Assembly: GCA_025210745.1 (NCBI GenBank)
Contig: JAOARC010000041.1
Span: 1 to 64,000 of the forward strand
Direction of reading: 5' to 3'
DNA: 64,000 nucleotides
Origin: Bacteriovoracaceae bacterium
Lineage (GTDB): Bacteria > Bdellovibrionota > Bacteriovoracia > Bacteriovoracales > Bacteriovoracaceae
A model generated the notes under the pieces. That model was not told the DNA's origin, did no database searches, and worked only from the letters and a program-made list of their open reading frames with translations. This document shows, piece by piece, positions 36,298 through 43,024 of this stretch (position 1 is the first letter of the stretch; each line of letters starts with the position of its first letter). Both the position numbers and the translations under genes were made by a program.

Positions 36298-37217
36298 ACC
36301 TTATCTCCTTTTAGAAAAAAACTTTCAGCATCAATTGATAGCTTTTTCATTAGAGCTGGAGTTGCCTCTAGGTACCAGTAAGTTGACTTGATATCAACGT
36401 GACCAAGATAAGTCGACAGTGCAACAAAGTGCTTAGCAATTAAATCTCTGTTATTTGAACATTTTTCTAGTGCTCTCGTTGCAAAGGTATGTCTTAAGTC
36501 ATGTATTCTAGGCGTTTGTTTTCTACCTTTGCCAATACCAAGCTCTCTTATTGTGGCTAAAAATCTCCACTGAACGGCTTTAGGATAAAGTTTTATTCCA
36601 TGCATACCTGTAAACAGATAATTATGGTTTGTTGAGATTTTATTTCGAAGAACTAAATACTTCTCAAGTTCAACTAAAGCGCTCGGATGAAGTGGGACAT
36701 ACCTACTTTTTCCAAACTTAGTATCTTGAATATGAAGAATGCCTCCTTCTTTAATATCGTCACACTTTAACTCCAGGGCCTCTGAGATCCTCATGCCAGT
36801 ACAAGCAAGAAGTCCTATTAAGGTAATAAATATTTCAGGTCTATAAGGATTTGCATTTGGTTGCCTACGGATCTTTTTAAAAGAAGAAAGTATTAAATTA
36901 ATTTCTTTTTTAGAATAGATATACGGTAAAGGCCTTTCATATTTATGCTTAAATAGTTCTCTAGAAGGGATCTGATGTCTATTGTCCTCTAAGTGAAGAT
37001 ACTTTGCCAATTGGATCACTCGAAGCATTCTGATGTCTTTAGCATAGCTACTTGAGGACATATTCGACCAAGCTGAAGCGTTCTGATTGGTTATATACTT
37101 TTCTCCTCTTTTTTCTAAGTAATCGACAAAAAGACCTAGTTGCCGTTCGGTATCTTTTAATTTGTTACCCAAAGATCTGCGAAGCTCAATATATGATTTA
37201 AATTGTTCTCTTAACAT
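36294..37217 (-). CDS. ritB: RIT tyrosine recombinase B
   Basis: This 307-residue tyrosine recombinase has Arg in CTGMRISEALELK, HxxR in IHDLRHTFATRAL, His in STYLGHVDIKSTYWYLEA and the nucleophilic Tyr in the same segment. It is shorter at the N-terminus than its neighbours, as is usual for the middle RIT enzyme. It overlaps ritA by 7 bp and ritC by 4 bp, so all three are expressed together. In known RIT elements the three proteins are thought to act as a set. Confidence 0.9.
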   Translation of the reverse strand: MLREQFKSYIELRRSLGNKLKDTERQLGLFVDYLEKRGEKYITNQNASAWSNMSSSSYAKDIRMLRVIQLAKYLHLEDNRHQIPSRELFKHKYERPLPYIYSKKEINLILSSFKKIRRQPNANPYRPEIFITLIGLLACTGMRISEALELKCDDIKEGGILHIQDTKFGKSRYVPLHPSALVELEKYLVLRNKISTNHNYLFTGMHGIKLYPKAVQWRFLATIRELGIGKGRKQTPRIHDLRHTFATRALEKCSNNRDLIAKHFVALSTYLGHVDIKSTYWYLEATPALMKKLSIDAESFFLKGDKV

Positions 37218-38449
37218 AATTTAACTCCCGGCCATGGCTGTTGAACTTCTTTTAAAAGATTAAAGTCAACTTTGGCGTACATACCAGTTGTATCAAAGGA
37301 TCGATGACGCAGAACTGCTCCTATACCAGCAAGACTTACTCCTTTGTCTAGCATGGCGGTTGCAGCCGAATGTCTAAGAGTATGAGCTCCATTTACTTTT
37401 GCTTTTACTCCAGCTCGAACAAAAGCACTGCGAACAACATGAGTTACAGAGGCCCTTTTTAACGGCTGTATAGGTGCATCTACTCTAATAAAAATCTCTT
37501 TAAATTCTAGCTTTGATCGACCGTTAGTTAAATAATCTAATATTGCATCTCCCACTTCTTGAGGTAGGGGAAGCCATTCTTGCCTTCGACTTTTACCAGA
37601 TATTCGAATCCTGCCATTTTGCCAGTCGATATCATCAAAAGTTAAATTTGCAACATCACTTGCTCTTAATGCTAATCTAGTCAAAAGAAGTATTATCGCT
37701 TTGTCACGCAAACCATTTTCGTCTTTGCCATTACAAGACTTCTCAACCTTTTTAAGTTCACTGTCTGTTAAATATCTCGGGGCAGATTGAAGTCTAGGAT
37801 TAGAGTGAGTTGGGACTGCACTTATTAAACTTTCTTTACACCTTCCTGTTGCTAAAAGAAAACGAAGAAAAGACCTTATCGCGACACCAATCGCTTGCGC
37901 TCGACCTTTACTGTGCCCCTTGGATCTATCAATTACAAATTTGCGAATAAGCTTAGCGCTATATTTCTCTGGTTCACTCCCAAGTACACGAACAAAATCG
38001 CGTAAACATGTTTCATATAGATCAAGGGTTGTTTCTTTGATTCCTTTATTTAAAATTGACCAACTTCTAAATTCTCCTAATAAAGGCCATTGCTCGTGAG
38101 GTTTTAGATTTGGTTTTGGTCGTACTAATACATCTTGTTCTTGTAAGAAGACAATAAACTTTGAGGCATTAACAATAGAGAGTTTATTTACTCCTCGGCT
38201 ATAAAGTTTTCTCCCTTTTGCCACAGATTTTTTACAAGCGCTGGTTCCTTCAACAATACTGGTGATATTGAATCCATGCTCTTGCAGCCAGTCCATAAAA
38301 ATAGCAAGGTAACGTAACTTCTGTTCTAAAACGATTGGCTTAAAGCCTTGTTTGTAAAGCCAATCAGCAAACTCATCAATATACGGCGCAGCCAATCCGT
38401 CTCTTAGTCTTTTTCGTGTAACTTCTGATTTTAAATGATCATCTAACAT
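37211..38449 (-). CDS. ritA: RIT tyrosine recombinase A
   Basis: This 412-residue recombinase has the long N-terminal domain typical of RitA and a catalytic domain with Arg in TRLALRASDVANL, Lys in GKSRRQEWLP, HxxR in HTLRHSAATAML, and His/Tyr in VLRHRSFDTTGMYAKVD. GGAG lies 8 bp upstream of the ATG. It is the first gene of the trio operon, read away from the right terminal repeat; the ~100 bp between them should hold the promoter. Confidence 0.9.
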   Translation of the reverse strand: MLDDHLKSEVTRKRLRDGLAAPYIDEFADWLYKQGFKPIVLEQKLRYLAIFMDWLQEHGFNITSIVEGTSACKKSVAKGRKLYSRGVNKLSIVNASKFIVFLQEQDVLVRPKPNLKPHEQWPLLGEFRSWSILNKGIKETTLDLYETCLRDFVRVLGSEPEKYSAKLIRKFVIDRSKGHSKGRAQAIGVAIRSFLRFLLATGRCKESLISAVPTHSNPRLQSAPRYLTDSELKKVEKSCNGKDENGLRDKAIILLLTRLALRASDVANLTFDDIDWQNGRIRISGKSRRQEWLPLPQEVGDAILDYLTNGRSKLEFKEIFIRVDAPIQPLKRASVTHVVRSAFVRAGVKAKVNGAHTLRHSAATAMLDKGVSLAGIGAVLRHRSFDTTGMYAKVDFNLLKEVQQPWPGVKLC

Positions 38450-38545
38450 ATCAATCTCCTTTTTTAATAAAGGACAATGATATTATGCAAAGCTAGTTGT
38501 GCTCTAACGTATTGAAAAATGTGATAAGTTATTCCTCATTGCTAA

Positions 38546-38608
38546 TTTACTTTGCATAACTAATGACTTCACATAATGGGCCTTATGCTGAGCTTTGCAT
38601 AAGGCCCA
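38546..38608 (-). repeat. RIT right terminal repeat plus extra palindrome
   Basis: On the minus strand this contains TTATGTGAAGT and TTATGCAAAGT, 17 bp apart (38566-38576 and 38549-38559), exactly mirroring the left end. Outside it lies a further palindrome, GGGCCTTATGC (38578-38588) / GCATAAGGCCC (38597-38607), which has no partner at the left junction. Confidence 0.75.
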
Positions 38609-38945
38609 GCTCGAAAGAGATCTGATAAAAGAGAGAGTTGTTAATGGACTAAGGGCCGCAAAAGAACGCGGTGTGCGTATTGGAAGAAGGAAAACTCGTC
38701 CATCAGCTTTAATAAGAAGACTTCGTTCTAAGGGTTTAACGTATAAACAAATTTCTGAATTGGCAAACTGCAGTCAAGGAAGTGTTTCTTTAGAAATCAA
38801 AGAATGGGAAGAAGAGAAAGCTAAGGGAATTGAAAAGAATCTTGACGATGAAATTTCTAATGAACTTCTAGAAAAACCTAAGCCTGAAAAGCAAGAGCAA
38901 GCCTTTGAACCACCGCCACTACCTATTCAGGTTGTGAGGTTCTAA
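38609..38945 (+). pseudogene. Serine recombinase, C-terminal fragment
   Basis: This continues the host gene after the RIT element: LERDLIKERVVNGLRAAKERGVRIGRRKTRPSALIRRLRSKGLTYKQISELANCSQGSVSLEI is the E-helix end plus the Hin/resolvase HTH. An acidic, Pro-rich tail follows. An in-frame TTG at 38595 could start a 116-residue DNA-binding remnant, which might act as a competitor at the resolution site. A terminator follows at 38999. Confidence 0.83.
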
Positions 38946-38998
38946 AAAATTTTATTTCCAGCACACGATATTTATAACTCAAAAAGTTAATCTTTAAC

Positions 38999-39036
38999 AA
39001 CAAGGGCCAACGAAAGCCGGCCCTTGTTATATTTTC
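38999..39036 (+). terminator. Hairpin terminator after the serine recombinase
   Basis: A perfect 10-bp stem AACAAGGGCC (38999-39008) / GGCCCTTGTT (39019-39028) is followed by ATATTTTC, 53 bp after the recombinase stop. Confidence 0.65.
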
Positions 39037-39104
39037 AAAATTTCTTTAATTATTCGTGTCTGCTAGACTCAAATTCCTAGTGTTTATGTTTCACTTCTAC
39101 TTAG

Positions 39105-39371
39105 TTATTCTTCATATCCTTTCAATAGCGTGTATAAAACAGCAAGACGTCCATTTCCACTTGCGACAGAAATCTGTTTGATGTCAAATATTTTATAACC
39201 TGAGTTCAGCCTGTCATTTAAAGCTTTTGAGCAAGTAGTTCCCTCGATCTCAAGATCATAACTATTACAAGATACTCTGCAATCAGAAACGTTTTGAGTC
39301 AGTAAGCAAGTTTCGACTGCAAAACTCGAAATACTTCCTAGTGCTAATAATCCAATTAATAATTTCTTCAT
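39105..39371 (-). CDS. Small exported Cys-containing protein, 88 aa
   Basis: A signal peptide (KKLLIGLLALGSISSFA, close to that of the next gene) is followed by a ~70-residue mature part with five Cys (VETCLLTQ, SDCRVSCNS, GTTCSK) that could form disulfides. No family is recognised. The 184-bp gap upstream holds an inverted repeat. It is probably an element-encoded periplasmic or outer-surface protein. Confidence 0.6.
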   Translation of the reverse strand: MKKLLIGLLALGSISSFAVETCLLTQNVSDCRVSCNSYDLEIEGTTCSKALNDRLNSGYKIFDIKQISVASGNGRLAVLYTLLKGYEE

Positions 39372-39451
39372 TCGATATCTCCTTTTTGTAGTTCATTAAA
39401 GTAATATTTTTATTTCGCCCATTGAACGAGTTTTCTTTGTCTTTATGTTTA

Positions 39452-39531
39452 CGCTCGAAAAAGCCTACTTTTTAAAACTTGCTTTCTCGAACTTCTTATC
39501 TTTCTTTTTTAAGTCCTAGCTCTTTCGAGCG
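39452..39531. repeat. Inverted repeat CGCTCGAAA/TTTCGAGCG between small exported genes
   Basis: The 9-bp perfect arms at 39452-39460 and 39523-39531 are separated by 62 bp. Partial copies (GAACGAG, CTCGAAC) lie nearby at 39425 and 39486. It may be an operator or a hairpin; nothing else is seen in the 39372-39555 gap. Confidence 0.35.
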
Positions 39532-39555
39532 AGTACTTTTTATTTAGCTAGACTT

Positions 39556-39750
39556 TTATGGGCATTTGGCTGCAATATTTGTAACCCGATAGCTCCTCAA
39601 CTCTGTCTCTGATAATGATGGTGAAATCGTTATTTTTTGTTTAATGCAAGTAAAGTTTTCTTCAGATTCTAAAGGTGTTATTGTATTATCAATAATATTG
39701 TCGAGAGTAGATATTAAGCTAATCAGCTCTCGTTCAGCTATACACTGCAA
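39556..39750 (-). CDS. Short frame continuing the 39738-39977 gene (possible frameshift)
   Basis: This 64-codon frame begins inside the end of the 39738-39977 gene and lacks an obvious RBS of its own. It has no signal peptide and two Cys. Together the two frames would give a protein of ~140 residues, so this may be the second half of a frameshifted gene. A separate small protein cannot be excluded. Confidence 0.35.
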   Translation of the reverse strand: MQCIAERELISLISTLDNIIDNTITPLESEENFTCIKQKITISPSLSETELRSYRVTNIAAKCP

Positions 39751-39977
39751 GAATTATCTTTCTTTTGTAAACTTACTCTCACATCTGTTGAGCTCCCATC
39801 TCTGAAAGTTAAATTAAGATCGGTATATAATCCTTTATTTCCTCTTAAACACTCAACTTCAGAGGCATTGAAATCTGATAAACTGTTATTATTAATTTTA
39901 ATTCTTTCCTTAATAAAAGATTGAGCATAAGAGGAAATACTTCCCAGTACCAATAATCCTAAAATAACTTTCTTCAT
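39738..39977 (-). CDS. Small exported protein, 79 aa
   Basis: The start at ATG 39977 follows GGAGG. The signal peptide KKVILGLLVLGSISSYA is nearly the same as that of the 88-aa protein at 39105 (KKLLIGLLALGSISSFA), suggesting related exported proteins. The mature part is ~60 residues with two Cys (EVECLRG, DNSCSV). The function is unknown. Confidence 0.55.
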   Translation of the reverse strand: MKKVILGLLVLGSISSYAQSFIKERIKINNNSLSDFNASEVECLRGNKGLYTDLNLTFRDGSSTDVRVSLQKKDNSCSV

Positions 39978-40020
39978 AATTTCCTCCAATATTGATATTC
40001 ATTTAACTAACAATTCTCTT

Positions 40021-40067
40021 GTGTCTTTGAGACACTTAATCTGTACGTTACCGTGTAATAATACACG
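40021..40067. promoter_or_regulatory. Two operator-like palindromes upstream of the small exported gene
   Basis: GTGTCTTTGAGACAC (40021-40035) and CGTGTAATAATACACG (40052-40067) lie side by side in the 39990-40168 gap. They are plausible regulator sites controlling the exported-protein gene on the minus strand. Confidence 0.4.
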
Positions 40068-40168
40068 AATTGTAAATTGAATTGGATGGACTTGGTAATC
40101 TTTACAGGACATTTTTTAAGCTTACCTTAAAATATGAGATTTTAGATACTTAGGCTTATTTACTCATT

Positions 40169-40579
40169 TTAGACGATTGTAATAACTTCAGAACACTTTA
40201 AGTTCGTTTTAATATGATTTTCTATGGCATTGGAAAAGCTTCCAGACTTGCTAAGAAATAGAAAATTGTCATCAGCTTCAATATACTCTTTAAATAGTCC
40301 TTCTGAATGCCCTGAAAACAATACAAAAAGAGTTTCTGTATTAATTCTTCTAAGCTTCTTATAAAGACTAATTCCATCGCCATTTTCAGTCTTCATATCA
40401 AAATCAGATATTATAAGGTCAAATGTTTGCTGTTGAATTTTTTTGACTCCTTCTATTCCATTAGGGCAAATTGTAATATTTGCGTCTTGGAAGGAGTGAA
40501 GGATTATTGATGATATAGTTTCTCTGATCTCAAAATCATCTTCACAGTACAAAATGTTTAATCCTCTAAAATCTTCCAT
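40169..40579 (-). CDS. Stand-alone response regulator receiver protein
   Basis: This 136-residue CheY-like domain has an acidic pocket YCEDD (~11-15), phosphoacceptor Asp in LIISDFDMK (~58), a switch Ser in LFSGHSE (~88) and conserved Lys in FLSKSGS (~111). There is no output domain. It lies 11 bp after an XRE regulator gene on the same strand and may be a phosphate acceptor for the histidine kinase at 41699 or modulate the XRE proteins. Confidence 0.83.
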   Translation of the reverse strand: MEDFRGLNILYCEDDFEIRETISSIILHSFQDANITICPNGIEGVKKIQQQTFDLIISDFDMKTENGDGISLYKKLRRINTETLFVLFSGHSEGLFKEYIEADDNFLFLSKSGSFSNAIENHIKTNLKCSEVITIV

Positions 40580-40590
40580 CGCTTCACCTC

Positions 40591-40881
40591 TTATTTAATT
40601 ATTTTTATTGTGACTTCAAAAGTCCCTTTAAAAACCTCATCATTTATATCAATATCTTTTTCAGCTTGTTTTTTAGAAATACCAAAAATAAGCTCATCAA
40701 CATTGATTCCAATTGTGTTGGCAAGTCTTTTCACTTTTTCAATATCCTTGGGAGTCCTATTCTCTTGCCAAGAGTGAAGAGTTGAGTAGGGGATTTGTGC
40801 TTTTGCTGCTAATTCTCTAAGGCTCAATCTTCTATTTTCTAAATAATGTTTAATCACACTGCCTATTTTAATTTCATTCAT
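40591..40881 (-). CDS. XRE-family regulator, sister of the 40988-41269 gene
   Basis: The HTH_3 domain (KHYLENRRLSLRELAAKAQIPYSTLHSWQ, residues ~8-40) is followed by GINVDELIF and a C-terminal tail ending FEVTIKIIK. The neighbouring regulator ends FEISIKKLK after IDQLLF, so the two are paralogues. I take the ATG at 40881 after GGATGG. It probably binds the palindromic region just upstream. Confidence 0.8.
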   Translation of the reverse strand: MNEIKIGSVIKHYLENRRLSLRELAAKAQIPYSTLHSWQENRTPKDIEKVKRLANTIGINVDELIFGISKKQAEKDIDINDEVFKGTFEVTIKIIK

Positions 40882-40930
40882 CCATCCTATATGAAACAAT
40901 TTAACTCTTTTGTAATCTCCTATCTCTTTA

Positions 40931-40960
40931 ACCGATCATCATTTCTTTGTGGTGGTCGGT
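40931..40960. promoter_or_regulatory. Operator-like inverted repeat between the two XRE genes
   Basis: ACCGATCATCA (40931-40941) is an imperfect inverted match of TGGTGGTCGGT (40950-40960) with 9 of 11 bp paired. It lies 50 bp upstream of the 40881 start and is a likely repressor site. Confidence 0.5.
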
Positions 40961-40987
40961 ACATGGTTAATCGTTACCGCTAACAGA

Positions 40988-41269
40988 TTACTTGAGTTTT
41001 TTTATTGAAATTTCAAAAGTAAGCTCCTCTGATTCTTCTATTTTTTCTTTATCAATCATTTCAAATAATAGCTGATCAATTGTAATATCGAAGTAATCAG
41101 CAATTCGTTTTATAGAGATAATATGACTTGGAATAACACCATTAAAATAATTGTGAAGAGTACTTATGTTTATTCTTGCCTTACTCGCAAGAGTAGTAAT
41201 TTTTAGCCCTTTTTCCTTTGTTAGCCGCTTTAAATTTTTTGCAAACTTCACATCATCTCTATTCATCAT
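40988..41269 (-). CDS. XRE-family transcriptional regulator
   Basis: This 93-residue protein has an HTH_3 domain (KNLKRLTKEKGLKITTLASKARINISTLHNYF), then ITIDQLLF and a C-terminal FEISIKKLK strand like that of its neighbour. It resembles phage/ICE repressors in size and position at a regulatory junction. Triple repeats (GCTAGT-type) and an inverted repeat in the upstream gap are probable binding sites. Confidence 0.83.
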   Translation of the reverse strand: MMNRDDVKFAKNLKRLTKEKGLKITTLASKARINISTLHNYFNGVIPSHIISIKRIADYFDITIDQLLFEMIDKEKIEESEELTFEISIKKLK

Positions 41270-41311
41270 TTAAAATACTTACTCACTACATACTTTTTTC
41301 CCAGTTAAATT

Positions 41312-41379
41312 CATGCTGGTTTAAAATATTCACGCTAGTTGTGATTTCTTCCATGCTAGTAATCACAACTAAGAATTAA
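41312..41379. promoter_or_regulatory. Repeated operator sites upstream of the XRE gene
   Basis: Three similar 9-mers occur at 41312 (CATGCTGGT), 41331 (CACGCTAGT) and 41352 (CATGCTAGT), about 20 bp (two helix turns) apart. They overlap a perfect inverted repeat AGTTGTGATT (41337-41346) / AATCACAACT (41361-41370). This fits cooperative binding of an XRE repressor. The remainder of the gap (41380-41519) has one hairpin (41431-41457) and a TTCTCA-type site at 41410. Confidence 0.55.
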
Positions 41380-41430
41380 GCTTGGAACTTTGTTTAAGTC
41401 TAGTTCTATTTCTCATTTTTAAGAAAAAAA

Positions 41431-41459
41431 GTACTTGTGGCATTGCCACATAAGTTTTT
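41431..41459. terminator. Hairpin with A- and T-tracts
   Basis: ACTTGTGGC-ATT-GCCACATAAGT is preceded by seven A and followed by TTTTTT, as in a bidirectional terminator. It separates the XRE regulator side from the small membrane protein gene. No obvious plus-strand transcript arrives at it. Confidence 0.5.
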
Positions 41460-41519
41460 TATTATTTAAAGCTGGACTTAGAAATAATTCCAAGTAATGC
41501 TTTGAAAATGGAGGTCACG

Positions 41520-41693
41520 ATGAAGACTTTAATTGATACTTTCGTTATTGCCATTTATGCATTAGTTATTTCTCTAGGTGGCAAATACACATTAAAAACT
41601 ATCCACGACCAAGTTCAGATGATGGCACTTGAAAAAGCGGCAATTGGCCTAGGGAGTATGGAGAAAATTGCAAGAAACTTAACAACAAAATGA
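41520..41693 (+). CDS. Small single-helix membrane protein, 57 aa
   Basis: The ATG at 41520 follows GGAGGTC at the usual spacing. The peptide has one membrane helix (TFVIAIYALVISLGG) and an amphipathic C-terminal helix. It stands alone on the plus strand, convergent with the histidine kinase operon. The function is unknown; the strong RBS supports expression. Confidence 0.55.
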   Translation: MKTLIDTFVIAIYALVISLGGKYTLKTIHDQVQMMALEKAAIGLGSMEKIARNLTTK

Positions 41694-41698
41694 ATTTT

Positions 41699-43024
41699 TT
41701 AGGCCGGAATCTCTATTTTAAAGCAAGTACCTAAGTTTATTTGTGAAGTAACAGAGCATTTACCTTTCCAATGAGTTTCAACGATTTTCTTTACTAGAGA
41801 AAGTCCAATACCTGATCCATGACGTTTTTCCCAAGAAAAGTTATTATCCCATATTTTCTCTATAACAGATTCAGGAATCCCTTTGCCACTATCTTTACAC
41901 TCTATAACGATATGATCATTTTCCCTATAAGAGCTAAGTTCAATCGTTCCCTGATCTCCTTCTATGGACTCGTAGGCATTATTAATCAGATTAGATACAA
42001 CTTCATATAAGGATTGAATTGATACAGAGGCCACATCATTATTCAGTTCACTTGATAGAAGCTTTATATCGCTAAATTTTTGATACTCAGCTTTTTTCAA
42101 TTCAACCAATCGTTCCAAGGCGACCTTTATATTAGTTTTAGTATAATTAGCACCTTCCGATTCATAATTTTGTCTAAGAAGAATACCATTAGCATGATAG
42201 TTAATCCGATCACAGGCGATCTTGAATAGCTTTTTTTGAGAATCATCAAGTTTGTCATCTAATTTGTTTTTTAAAACATTTAGGGTATGCACAGGTGATT
42301 TTATTCCATGAGCAACTTCTCTCATAATATTATATCGGTATTCAAAATGAATAAGCTCTTTATCAAGGTTCATTTTTTCTTTTACAACGCTTAAGTAAGT
42401 CGAAAGAAATCTTTTAAAGCCACTTGTTTCGGCCCATGAGTTCTCTGATATTTGATTTATTGTTTTTTCAAACTCATCTGTATTTCCGACACTTAGAAGC
42501 TTTAACTTATCCTCAACCTCCATAAGTGCTTTTGAGGTTTTTAAATTGGCCATAATAAGTAAAATGATAAAGGAAATCGACACAATAAATATAAGAGCGA
42601 TATTTTTTGAAAAGCTATAATAATATAAAGAAGCTAAGTTGACATATATTTCAACACTCCCAAGATTAAGGCCATTAGTATCTACTGGAAATACATATTT
42701 CTTAGTATCAAATCGAGGAGCCGATACTTCACCAAGCTCTAGTTTTGATTTTAAAAAATTAAAATCAGACGCTGAAGAAAATTTTATCTTTTGAATATTA
42801 TCAACTTTAATTTTCCAAATTGTTTCTTTTAAAAGGATTAAGTTTTCTTCGGATAATGACTTTTCAATATTAGCTAAGTTCTGATGAATATTTTCTTTTG
42901 TCTGCTCTTTTAGATTATTCAAAAGTAAAAAAGAGCTATATCCTTGCCAGATAACGGTAAAGATAAAAATAGTTACAAGATAACTTTTAAGATTAAATAA
43001 AATGGACTTAAAAGCTGCTTTCAT
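41699..43024 (-). CDS. Membrane sensor histidine kinase
   Basis: This 441-residue kinase has two membrane helices (~12-35 and ~138-160) enclosing a ~100-residue periplasmic sensor, then a linker and an H-box REVAHGIKSPVHTL with the phospho-acceptor His. The HATPase_c domain has N-box NLINNAYESI, G1 DSGKGIP and G2 GSGIGLSLVKKIV. It is the last gene of the six-gene operon; its start overlaps the binding-protein gene by 4 bp. The sigma54 response regulator of the operon is the natural partner, and the periplasmic lipoprotein just upstream may present its ligand. Confidence 0.9.
   Translation of the reverse strand: MKAAFKSILFNLKSYLVTIFIFTVIWQGYSSFLLLNNLKEQTKENIHQNLANIEKSLSEENLILLKETIWKIKVDNIQKIKFSSASDFNFLKSKLELGEVSAPRFDTKKYVFPVDTNGLNLGSVEIYVNLASLYYYSFSKNIALIFIVSISFIILLIMANLKTSKALMEVEDKLKLLSVGNTDEFEKTINQISENSWAETSGFKRFLSTYLSVVKEKMNLDKELIHFEYRYNIMREVAHGIKSPVHTLNVLKNKLDDKLDDSQKKLFKIACDRINYHANGILLRQNYESEGANYTKTNIKVALERLVELKKAEYQKFSDIKLLSSELNNDVASVSIQSLYEVVSNLINNAYESIEGDQGTIELSSYRENDHIVIECKDSGKGIPESVIEKIWDNNFSWEKRHGSGIGLSLVKKIVETHWKGKCSVTSQINLGTCFKIEIPA

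Larger units (their letters stand above)
35221..38608 (-). mobile_element. RIT element (recombinases in trio) inserted in a serine recombinase gene
   Basis: About 3.4 kb contains three adjacent tyrosine recombinase genes in overlapping order ritA-ritB-ritC on the minus strand, flanked by mirrored repeat ends. Removing 35224-38608 rejoins GCG ATC AGC CA with G CTC GAA and restores AIS-QLERDLIKER of the host gene, which defines the insertion to within a few bases. A 3-bp CCA appears at both junctions and may be a target duplication or simply chance. Confidence 0.88.

Noticed and set aside
35311..38449. The three recombinases as the ICE's own integration genes
   Set aside because: They sit inside a split gene with their own repeat ends; the ICE integrase with Xis is at the right end of the window.
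41410..41425. TTCTCATTTTTAAGAA as a further site of the sigma54 regulator
   Set aside because: It has one mismatch in a low-complexity AT-rich gap, and no sigma54 promoter lies in range on either strand.
41437..41457. TGTGGCATTGCC as a sigma54 promoter for the small membrane protein
   Set aside because: The -24-like GG has no GC at the required distance; the sequence is better explained as the stem of a hairpin.
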